Source: Pegea sp. RAD2-039
Taxonomy: Eukaryota; Chordata; Thaliacea; Salpida; Salpidae
Assembly: GCA_034620365.1 (NCBI GenBank)
Contig: JAQGEQ010000329.1
Coordinates: 1 to 64,000, forward strand
Direction of reading: 5' to 3'
Length of the DNA stretch: 64,000 nucleotides
Part shown: positions 13,151 to 37,002 of the stretch, one piece after another
How positions within the stretch are numbered: position 1 is the stretch's first letter
Layout: the number at the start of each line of letters is the position of its first letter
Notes under the pieces: model-generated
The model's database searches: none
Told to the model about the DNA's origin: nothing
Seen by the model: the letters and a program-made list of their open reading frames with translations, nothing else
Translations under genes and position numbers: made by a program

Positions 13151-15887
13151 GTTTTCGGATAAATATGTATATAAGAAACGGAGACTCGTTTCAATTGTAA
13201 ATAACAATTTGTTATTATCATCATTTTACCTGTTTTTAACTTAAATTTAAAGGAAGGAAATAAAGTAATATTGTAGCTTGTATTTGAGAGGTTTGTTAGT
13301 CTTATAGATATGTTTTTGTTTATTTCTCAAATTTAGTGGAGTCGTTTTTTTCAGAAAATATTTAAAACAAAAAATTCTTCCTCTAACTTTAAAACTAGAA
13401 ATAGATTTAAAGTTAAGTTTAGTTGTACTTTACTAAACTTGATACATTTTATAAAATTTAGAAAACAATTTTTAAATGTCTTAAGAACTCAAATTTCATG
13501 ATAGTCTTATAAATAGAAACTATGAAATAAATTGTCAAAAAAAGTTGAAAATATATGTTATCTAACCTTGAATAGCAGCTTATAAAGTTTTGTGTATTTG
13601 TTTAAATAAAGAAAAAATCTTTGAAAAATAAATGAAAATTTATTTAACAAAATCAAAAAATAACAAATAAATAATCATTAATAAAATAATTAAACATATA
13701 AAATATTTTAAAGAATTGATTATTAATTTCTTATTTCTAAATAACAAACTTTATACATTTGTTGCTTAAAACAATATTCTACTAATTGCTATCTTATTCT
13801 AAAAAAAGACTAAAAGGACTAAAAAAAGTAAAACCAAACAAACTGAACAGAAAATATTATTTAAGAGGTTTTTCTTTACAATACTTATTTGTTAAGTCTT
13901 TGTACAAAAAGTTTACTTTAATAATTATACCAGAATATTTTAAGTCATAATTTTGCAAAATAACTAGAAAATTAGATATCAGTATTGTAGAATCTCGAAA
14001 AATTGTTTAGAGATGATATTCAGGTCTTAAACTGATAAAACATGGAAAAGTAAAATGTTTAGAAGCTAAAGAATTGCTTGCTTCATGTTTTGACGATAGG
14101 TAGTTTTATTTTTGTTATTCTGTTTGAAATGTTTTAAAATAGAAAGAACCACTATTTTTTAAGTTGAGATAAGTTAGAATGAAATATCAGGTAAATTGAT
14201 TTTAATAAAAGCAAAAAAAGTAATACTGGTCACGTAAGGCGTGTCCTATAGCTTATAATTTTATCAGTAGTGTTTACTGTACCGTATCGAATGACTAAAG
14301 GGCTCTAAAACCTGTCTGCTGAAAATCATTGAATAGAAATAATAGAAAAAGGCTTTTTATATTCATGATTACTTCAAGGTTGATAATTTTCTGCAACGTT
14401 TGAACTTATTACAGTTTTTATCCATGTATGTGAGGTAAACAGATAAGTTTAGTTTCAGCAGAAGAGTAATAACATTTTTTTCTTATCAAGGTGTTTAGCA
14501 AATATTTTTTAGAATTTGATTTAAATAATTAGTTATTGGAAAAGTATTGGATATTAAAAAAAGAGTAGAAAATTTTTTAAAAATAAAATATTTAAACTTT
14601 AATATTTTTCTATAATTTAAAAAATCATTAATAGTATGAGAAAAGTATGTCAGCCTACATGCCCTCTAAGCAGTCTTATAGCACTTGGAAAGGGGCGTGG
14701 CTGGCTGGTACAAGATGATACCAAAAGCCACTAAGGTGATTTGTAATACAAGAGACTCAATGAAGAGGAAGAACGATTTATTTATATAAAAATAAAGTCT
14801 ACTTACTGAGCTTAATCAGCATTTTTAACTTTATTCGCTCGTTTGTTTTATTCTAAAGCTTCAAAATTGCAAAAACATCTTTAGACAATAATGAGAAAAT
14901 GATTCTGTCAATTTCATTTCCCTTAAGAAAACATTTTAAACAAATAGGTCACCAAGAAACTTGTTATTCTTTAAGTCTTTTGTTAATGTTAAAAGGCTGG
15001 TAAGTATAAAGCGTGTAGAAAAGGGCGGTAATTTATTATTCAAATAGTCACAGCTTGTTTTACTTGTACTTTCTTTTCGATTTTTTAGAGCTTTTAAGCC
15101 TTTTGTAAGAATAAAATAAAAAGCCTTTTACAAATAAAACCCACCTTAGAGTTAAAACAGATATTTTAGCCTTTTTGTTGTCATTTTTATTATGTTTACT
15201 TTTTTTCAATATTTTATTTTCGTGATAAACACTCAATTATTAACTTGATAGATTTGCTGTTAGCAACTACAACCAGTTGGCTACTAAGCACCCTAGATGA
15301 TTATTTTACTTCTAAGAAAAGTTTTTTTTTCTATTGTTCTTGCTAATCTTATCATTTTTGTTTCATCTTTTTGATTGAGGTTATCATAGGCCAAAGTGTT
15401 AAGTCGATACTAACTGTGACCTGCACCATGTAATGCTTGTAATAAATGTTTACCATGCATATCAGAATTAACTTTGAAAAAAATCCAATTCAAAGCTATT
15501 ATCATCTTGTAAAAGAGACAGCTCTTTTTTACAAGGCAGAAAGTTTATTTCTCAATAGCTTAAAAATATTTACATTATGTAATTATTTGCTATAAAAAAT
15601 GTTCAACTTAGCTTTTAGTCATTTTAAATATTTACAGTTTTAATCATTTAAATGTAGAAAGGTTCTACTCATAATTTGTTTTTTTTTTGAAAAGTTTCTT
15701 TTTACAATTAGGTAAAGTTTTCACATTCTTTATTTTATCACCGATAAGTGATAGATTACATAATTAACAAAAGATATTTCAGATGAAATTTGGCAAAATA
15801 GTTTATTATTCGTAGTTTAAAAGTTGAATTTTTTATTGCAGTTGAATAAATCTTTTAAAGTAAAGTAAAAATAGCTGTTTTAGCAAA
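13138..15887. other. Intergenic, no gene seen; one GC-rich structured patch
   Basis: AT-rich throughout. The exception is 14645-14760, clearly richer in GC, which contains an imperfect hairpin: GTGGCT (14697-14702) pairs with AGCCAC (14726-14731), and inside it GGTA (14707-14710) pairs with TACC (14719-14722). No open frame or known RNA family was recognised there. A second mixed-composition patch lies at 14228-14330. Confidence 0.5.
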
Positions 15888-16665
15888 ATGAAAGTTTTGT
15901 CGATTTTGCTATTGAGTTTGGTGATTATCATTAATGGCGGTAAGTAAATTTCAGTCTTCAAAGATTTTCATTGACCTCCATCTTCGTTTACAGCTTTCGC
16001 TTTGCGGTGCTACTCCTGTTCCGGAGGAGGTTGCACAGCCTCCACTGACTGTCCAGCTGATATGAATTTGTGTCTTATTAAAAACGGTTTGTGAAAAATA
16101 ATCTATTCAAACTATTTTTATAACTACTTAATTTATTATCATAATTAAACAAATTTTCTTCTACTTAACAACATTTTGAAATAACATTTATTCATGTTGG
16201 TAAGAAAGATTATAGCTCCATAAATGTTTGTTAAACTCTGTAAATAATTTTTTTCATGTAAATAAGAATCTGAAAGTTATTATATATTTTAAGCTTTGTA
16301 AGTTATCATTAATTCTTGAGATTTGCTTTATCAGTTTTAGTTATCAGATTAGATATTTGATTTAATGAGATTATTTGGTGGCATTATTGAACATTTTTGT
16401 ATTTGTTGATGACAGTTAATGGTGCTGTGACAAAGGGCTGTGCAAACTCAGATATGTGTGCATCTACACCAACTGTATCAGGGTCGGTCTCTCAGTCTTG
16501 TTGCAGCTCAAGTAAGTTTCAAATTTAAAGCTTAAAAATCTGTTGACAATCATGTTAATTCGTCTCATTTCAGATTACTGCAACGGAAGTACTGGAGCCA
16601 AATCTAGTCTTCTTCTGATTGGATTGTCAGCATCTCTTGCTTATCTCTTCAGCAGCATGTTCTAG
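15888..16665 (+). CDS. GPI-anchored LU domain protein, diverged paralogue D
   Basis: Four phase-1 exons (15888-15939, 15994-16086, 16416-16511, 16574-16665) encode 110 residues. Signal peptide MKVLSILLLSLVIIING; LU domain opens LRCYSCSGGGC and closes SQSCCSSNYCN. Exons 1-3 are well diverged from A-C (about 17 of 32 residues shared in exon 3) and introns are unrelated. Exon 4 differs from the A-C version at only two positions, both synonymous, and the first bases of the 3' flank also match. This mosaic indicates conversion of the last exon. A GPI-anchored surface protein is expected. Confidence 0.86.
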
Positions 16666-18926
16666 ATTATTTAAAGCTACTTTCAAAATATATGATTGCT
16701 ATGTATAATCAGGTCTTATTTGCTTAAACATTTATCTACTCATAAAGTAGTCATCAAAATTCATTTCTTACTCTTCATAAACCTGAGTAACAGCTGTTGA
16801 TTTGCGTGTATTAAGCATCTTTAATTTTTCTCTGTAATTTTTTAATTTTTGTGGTCAGATAATACAGCAAATCTTAACAATTGTTTTGTATTTGTTTACC
16901 TAAATACAAATAAATATTGTCTATTTTCAGAGATCTCACTCAGATAACCATTTAGTTTAAAGAAGAAATAGATTGAACCTTGATAGTTGTTACTGATTGC
17001 TTTAGGACATTTAAAATTTGTATGATCAAGCATAAAAAACTAACAATGTGGATTCCGGGTAAAAGCTCATTTTTCAGGAAATCAATTTAGCTTCAGACAT
17101 TAAAATTGGTTGAGAAATTTCTGGTGGGGAAATCACCTTATGAACAACTTATACAGAAAATTAACTGATAATAGTTTGATAAGATTTTGACTTAATCATT
17201 CAAGATACTATAAGTTCCCAAGCTCTTTCTTAATTGCACAAACTTCTTAAAGTTTTTTATCATGAATCATACATGAAGAAAACTTCATTCTTTAAAGCAC
17301 CACTGCTAAAATGTAATTTATTCAAAACTTTGTAGACGATTTATTTATAAGAATGATTGAGTTTAAAGTTCAACCACTTCAAACTTACTTATAAGAAGTT
17401 GAAATAAAATATCCTCAATAATTCTGTAAAGACATTTGATATGTTTGCTTCGCAGCCTTATAAGGCATTTATAAGTAGACAAAAGTAGTTCTTTACGCTT
17501 CATTGCGTTTTCACATAGCTGAGAGGAAGTAAATAAGAATACTGATTTATATTCTACCAAAAATTGAAAAAACTTGCAACAGTTTACTGAACTTAATTAA
17601 TTATTGATGCATAGAGCTTAAGAAAACTTGCTCAAGCATTTTAACATTATGAGTAGTTTAGTGAAACAATTTTGTTTTGAAAAATATTATGTTTGTAAGA
17701 CTTTTTGAATAACTGGTAATATATAGATAGTTTTTTAATGTAGTATTTTATGCTAAGCAGTTTTAACTTGCTTAAGCACCAGAAATTTCTAATAGCCGAT
17801 ATTATATATTTTTCATTTTGTTTAAATTTAGAATTTAACAAACCAAATCATTTTTTAAACTGTCAAAGCTTCAAATGTTTGAACTGATATAAAAAGTCAT
17901 TATTATTCTCAAACTAAACTCTCAAAGTAAAGAATTGAAAGTATTTTGGTTGCAAACTTAATTAAGGCTGCTTAATAGAAAATCGAATGAAGTGAAATAG
18001 ATGTTGAAATCTAATTTATCATTCATATGTTTTTGACTTTTCAACTTGCATCTTCATTGTTTGTTAATAGCATTTTTATAATACATTAAACAATTTAGAA
18101 TGAAAATATAAAGTTGTTAAAAGTGTTTATCAGCAGCATGTACAGCTTATATTAAAGTTTTTATAACTTTTTCTTTTCTATATTTAAACTGTAGAATACA
18201 AAAACCTAATTAATTGATTTTATATAGTTTAAAGGAAATGGTTGGATAGTGTGAGTATAAAATCATTTCCTTTAGATACTTAACGTAATTTGCTGTTCTA
18301 AAACCTTCCAAATTTAAAGAAATGACGTTCTTGTACAAATTACTGTTGATTAGATATTGTATTTTTTCATTTATAAGACTAAAGTTTTGTTTATATTTGA
18401 TTCTGAGCATTCCATTTAAGCTAGATTCTGTGAATATATATATTTTGATTTAATCTATTTTTATATGTCACCAAAACTGTAGCAAGCATTGCATTTGAGT
18501 GTTTTTCACTTAACTTTGCTGTTAACATTACCTTAATTCTAAATCTAAACTATTTTATACTAAGCCAAAGTTCACTATTCAAACTGTTTGGGAGAAAATT
18601 ATTTGTTGAAAAATTCTTCGAATATTTTATTTTTGTATTTTAGTATTGAGTCTCAAACAACAAACTTCTTAAAAACTTTTTTTTGAAAACTTGAAATGAA
18701 AGCTGTACTTAATAGATAAAGAATTAGCTCAACAAATTTAGTCATTAAAAATCATTTAAACTAATAAGTGTTTCTCACTGCATGATTATTAAAAGTCAAA
18801 CTTAATAACAACAAATAAGATATGACTTAAAATGAATATGTGTAAAATTTGACATTTTAATTCATTATTACAATGATGAAATTCTATTCAAAGATTTAAT
18901 ATCGAGTTTGAAACTGAATAGGAAAC
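16666..18926. other. Intergenic, AT-rich, nothing recognised
   Basis: Three short minus-strand open frames (around 17363-17560, 17647-17841, 18210-18410) have no start context, motif or family resemblance and look like chance in AT-rich DNA. Confidence 0.6.
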
Positions 18927-20534
18927 ATGAGTAAGCTTATATTTGTTATGTTAATTTTAGCAGTAGTTTTCAATAAAAGTATGTATTTTTTTGTAAAGAA
19001 TTTTTCAAAATGTTCAATTAATTTTCTTCTACAGCAACAACATTGAAATGCTATGCGTGTACAGGAAAGACATGTAGTAGCAAAGTTGATTGTGGACCAA
19101 ATATTTCAGTTTGCATGACAGCAGTTAGTGAGTGTGACATTTGAATTAATTTGAAACTTTTATCAAAATCTTCAGAATCTTTTGAAAAAAAATTGTGTTT
19201 ATTTCACTAGAAGACTAAGGCGGTTCAAGAGCTTGAAGACATATTTTTGTTTTAGTTTATTTAAATTAGGATAGATTATCAGAACAAAGTTTCCTGTTTA
19301 CTGTTTATAGCAAAAAATTTAATAATATTTAGATCTAAAAATAATATTGAGGTATTTTTTGAAACAAAGTTTTTTATGATTTAAAGTCAAAAAATTATTG
19401 ATAACGTATTTACTGATTATCGAGACTGATATCTAACACTATAATAAGTTTAAATCAAAGTTAATAAATTTACAAAATTTACTCCAGTAAGTTGAACAGT
19501 TGAAAAAAAAAAGGAATCTGAAAAGTTCAAAATTTGAAAATCAAAATCTGTTAAAAAAACTTTTCTTGCAAGCTATTTCAGGAGTTAAGCTTAAACAATT
19601 TTGTTTACAACTGATTGAAAACAGAATTAAAAATTAACATTTTTCATATTAAAGGCTTATAATAATTTTATTAAATTATTTAGAATAATTTCCGAAATGT
19701 TCAAGGCTCAATATTATCTTAATAGCGATGGTTCTTCTGACTTACCCACCTATGATGACTTGATTTACAATTTCTCGATTTTCTCTATACTCCTAAATAA
19801 CCGAAATTTTATTTTGGAATTTGTTTAAAGTTTTGTAACCAAAACTACTTCTTTAAAATATTCAGGTAAATCAACTGTCATAAAATCATGTGGGATTGAG
19901 TCAGCTTGTTCTAAGAACCTAGTTAACCGCACTGATAATTACATCGATTGCTGCAAAACAGGTAAATGCATAACTTACATCAAATTAAATATCACTTATC
20001 GTTTTACTAAATAATTTTTGTCATAGGTTTTTGACTTCTGCTTTAATCATCAATGAAGGTATGAATGTAAACTACGTTTGTAAAAATAAATCTTGCAGGT
20101 AACAAATCTTTATTTCAGTTTCTTCATTGAAATGTTATACTTGTGAAGGAGACAGTTGTAAAAACATGGAAACCACTACTTGCTCAAGCAACCAGAATGT
20201 TTGTCTTACTGTATCTGGTAAATCAAACTAACATTTTTTTGTAGTTATCCAAAACAGCATCTTCAACATGAAATATTTTCATAGTTAATGATGTACCGAC
20301 AAAGAGATGTGCAACTAAAGATGAATGCGAATACATACCTGAGATTGAAGGAGCTGTTGTTCAAAGCTGCTGTAGTTCAAGTAAGATTTAAAAAAAATCC
20401 TTGAAAATCTTACTCATTGATAATCATTATCCTTATTTTCAGATTACTGTAACGGAAGTACTGGAGCCAAATCTAGTCTTCTTTTGATTGGATTGTCAGC
20501 ATCTCTTGCTTATCTCTTCAGCAATATTTTTTGA
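18927..20534 (+). CDS. Diverged LU gene E, fused to or interrupted by partial copy F
   Basis: Exons 1-3 of a diverged LU gene are clear: 18927-18978 (signal MSKLIFVMLILAVVFNK), 19035-19127 (TLKCYACTGKTC...) and 19866-19961 (...NYIDCCKTG). No own fourth exon is found. Instead, from 20027, a segment nearly identical to the A-C genes supplies exons 2-4 (20119-20217, 20285-20380, 20443-20534). All junctions are phase 1, so splicing E exon 3 to F exon 2 gives an open 175-residue protein with two LU domains and a GPI-type tail ending LFSNIF. If the leftover exon-1 piece at 20027 is used instead, E stops after TGF at 20034. In the fused form the first domain lacks the usual final CN pair. Transcript data decide. 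Confidence 0.6.
20027..20534 (+). pseudogene. Partial LU copy F lacking its start
   Basis: Homology to the A-C genes begins inside exon 1 (TTTTGACTTCTGC) and ends inside exon 4 (CTCTTCAGCA), after which a different sequence provides ATT TTT TGA. There is no initiator ATG or 5' flank of its own. Exons 2 and 3 resemble copy A (ECEYIPEIEGAVVQ) with a few copy-C-like bases (PTKRCATK). It is either a dead fragment or the second half of the E/F fusion. Confidence 0.65.
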
Positions 20535-20882
20535 AACAACAATTACTATTTTTCACTTTCATATCTGTTTGTTACAGTAGTTATTCTATTTTAACCAGAA
20601 ATCTATATTATGTAATAGTTATCTTTAACTTCAGAAACTGCTAAGTGAAAGTATAAACCAAAAAATTGTTGTAATTAATCTGATTAATTATTCATGTATC
20701 ATCAATATAATATTTCATAATGCTACTAAATAAGTAATCACTATTCAAGTATACATTAATTCTGTAAAATACTCAGTGTAATAGATGTTAATAATATATT
20801 AATTAGCATTAGTAAACTTAAGTGAAAGACAATGCGCAGTAGTAAAAACCAAGAAGCTGAGTTGTAGTTACACTTGGGTAGT

Positions 20883-21092
20883 CTAATCAGGTAACTGATT
20901 GCTGGTCAGCACAGTACTTTTCCGTTTTGGTTGATCCCACACTTTCCAAAATAGAAATTTGTAAACTTTCAACAAGTTAGATTTTAGGCATCGTACACTT
21001 AAACATTTTTCAGTCACAACATTACTCTTTGTTAACAATTGGATATATTTTGATAATTTTTTATTCAGGTTTATCAAAAGATAAGTCTTATG
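20883..21092 (-). repeat. Inverted copy of an element in the LU tandem units
   Basis: The reverse complement of about 20968-21092 matches about 880-1010 (and the same place in copies B and C), including the motif GTGACTGAAAAATGTTTAAG. The inverted copy extends further on its own right side (GTGCTGACCAGCAATCAG), so the LU-unit copies are probably truncated versions of a dispersed element. Family not recognised. Confidence 0.75.
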
Positions 21093-21155
21093 TGTATGAT
21101 ACTATTATAATATATAATATTGTATATTTAAGGAATTTACAACAATAAAAAAAAC

Positions 21156-21710
21156 TATACAAACAAACTAAAGCAGACACTTCCATCAAATCTCTGTACA
21201 AAGATCTTTGTATAATTTACAAGAAATCTATTTCTAATTTCCACTTAAGAAGAGAGAGTGCAGCCTTATCTTCACCTAGCAAGAAAACGTTTTTTGGTTT
21301 CATAAATCGCAAGCTTAAGACGAGATCTCAAATACCTCCCTTACTTGACAACAGCAACTAGCTTGAGATGGAACCAGAAAATAAAGCTGAATTGCTAAAC
21401 AATTAATTTTATAGCGTTTTTATAACCGATGATGGCAATACTCCTTCTCTCTCCTACTCCGACATTCTTACAAATGTCTCTGAGATGATAGATCTTGACA
21501 TAACGGTCGATATGGTATCTAAAGCTATTTCTTCTTTAAAATCATCAGTTTCCAACACCCCAGATCAGATCCCAGCTTTGTTTTTACAAAAATGGTCGAT
21601 TTTGCAAAAATGTAGTTTATTTCTTAATTACATAGTTAAGTAAAATATTTAATTCAAATTTCAACCGTTAAAGGAATTTTATAACTTAAACTTTCAGATA
21701 AACTATTTTT
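21156..21710 (+). mobile_element. Decayed non-LTR retrotransposon, region before and into RT
   Basis: One frame with a few stops reads KKTFFGFINRKLKTRSQIPP, then FYSVFITDDG, then MVSKAISSLKSS and NTPDQIPALFLQKW. This is the linker and start of the reverse transcriptase as seen in CR1/jockey-type LINEs (the K..N-KT-DQIP..L pattern). Stop codons after SN and NN and near 21650 show it is dead. It adjoins the inverted repeat at 20.9 kb and may belong to the same insertion. Confidence 0.75.
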
Positions 21711-23345
21711 CAACGTTGATAAATAAACTTAAGATTAGTTTCATTTTCAAAAAGTTTTTAAATAAAGCTATGTTTATATTTGACAAATAAAATATGCTTG
21801 GATTTACAAGTACCATAGACTTGAATACTTGTTTCCAAGCTTCATTAAACATTTAACTTAAAAATCAACAAACTTATTTTATGACAAGTTATTTACTTGA
21901 ACTCTCAAATAAATAACTAAAAGCTCAATTTTTTGTTTACATAGAACTAAGAATTTGTTGAACTAAGAAATGAAGTTATAATCTATTTTTTTGGCATTAT
22001 ATTTCAATTTAAGTTTAACTATTTATAGTCATAACTTTATTAAATACTTCTTGAAGAAAAGTATTTTTTTAATATTACTACTTTTTCAAAGTCATTTTGG
22101 ACAGTGAACAATTTTTCTTTGCTTTTTAAAGTCTTAAGAAAATGATTAAATTAATTACAAAGGTTAAATGAATTTGTTTAAAATGTCCTCTAAGTTTTTA
22201 ATTTAAATATTTTAGAATTCCAATGATAAAATTTATTCTTGAATGCATCAACCTTTGTAATGATAAGACGATTATTCTTTACAATTTGGTTTAAGAAAAT
22301 ATTCTTTTTGAGAAGGAAGTTTCTAATAAAAAACTAAAAAAAATTAAACACTAAAAATATTCATGAAAAGGTTAAATATATATTTAAACAAAATGGTTTA
22401 AAAGAATTGATTAAAATAAAGATGAAGAATTGTTTTAAAATGAAAGTTTTTTTTTTCATTTTTTAATAGTTTATTCTTCTATCTTGGTCTTTATCATGAG
22501 ATTGTAAATCATACACAATAATTAAATATAAATTTAGTCTGTAACCTTAAGTACAAACAAACTCCTAAAAAGCTTTCAATTGTATTTAGATATAAAATAT
22601 TTTGACAATACATTTAGATATAGTTTGTTTTACTTGTTTAAACATTTTAATCAATAAAATAACAATTTTTGTTTAAACAGATTCTTGGTTTAAAAATTTT
22701 ATTAGAATGCAGACGACGCCCAAAAAACACAAATAAATGTTTTAAAAAATCAGAAGTTAATAGAAACAAAACTCTGAAAAAATTTAAAAGTTGTTACAAC
22801 CTTAAAAATCGTAACAAAGATAATTACATGATAAACAATTTGATCAAATTATAAAATGCCAGCTCAGTTAAAGCTGGCATTGGCAAGCCAAATGAAATAA
22901 GATGGTGGAACCTGCATAATTGTATTATATCATACATGTTCACTTAATTCTCAGTCTTTTGATGTTTATGAATGATTAGAAGTTACGAACTAAAACACTA
23001 GTTATAGAAAATGTAAACGAGTTAGTTAAAAAATGAAAAAAATAAACATTGATTTAAAAGACTAGAAAGAAATACTGATTGCAAATTGAAAGATAAGTTG
23101 TACAGAAGTACCAACTTTATATTCATCTTTATGAGAAACTTTGCAAGATAATCTGAATGATAAGAAATGAACAAATTCTATTAGTGCATAGAAAAAAGAA
23201 ATAATAGAAATATAAGAAAAGGATTGTTTTGAATTTGGTGAATAAGAAGAAAAATGTTGAATGGATATGATAAAGAGCAAATAAGTGAAAGATATATTGA
23301 TCAATAAGATCATTAATACAAAAAGTACGCAACAAATGATGTCAT
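21711..23345. other. Intergenic, AT-rich, one perfect hairpin
   Basis: No gene recognised. A 10-bp perfect stem with 7-nt loop lies at 22855-22881 (arms around GCCAGCT and AGCTGGC). It directly follows a short lysine-rich open frame that starts at a non-ATG codon and ends near 22853; I do not regard that frame as a gene. Confidence 0.5.
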
Positions 23346-23440
23346 TCAGGCAACTGGATTATTTAGAGGATCCTTATCAGGTTGATACTTTTCATCACCA
23401 GATGAAGAAGAAGACGATGATGAAGATGAAGATGTTTCTT
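23346..23440 (-). other. Possible alternative last exon of the receptor phosphatase
   Basis: Downstream of the main last exon, an acceptor (TTTTTTCCAG) at 23441 opens a phase-1 frame that would join exon 38 correctly: EETSSS..., ten serines, GDEKYQPDKDPLNNPVA, then TGA at 23346. Phase and acceptor fit; composition is serine-rich and simple, so chance is possible. Confidence 0.35.
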
Positions 23441-23593
23441 CTGGAAAAAATTGAAATTATCAAATTTGTTGGATAAAAAATAAGTAAAATAACTCGAAAG
23501 AAAATAAATGTAAAAAAATGCCCTCAAAATGAAAAAAACTATATCTCTGAAATGAAAAAAGAAAGAAAAACATGTTTGTAAGAACAAATGATC

Positions 23594-37002
<13,409 letters not shown>

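Noticed and set aside
17363-18410. Three short minus-strand frames between LU genes D and E
   Set aside because: No family resemblance, weak starts and AT-rich chance composition.
23062-23335. Two hydrophobic minus-strand frames of 68-83 codons
   Set aside because: Low-complexity F/S/I-rich reading of AT-rich DNA downstream of the phosphatase.
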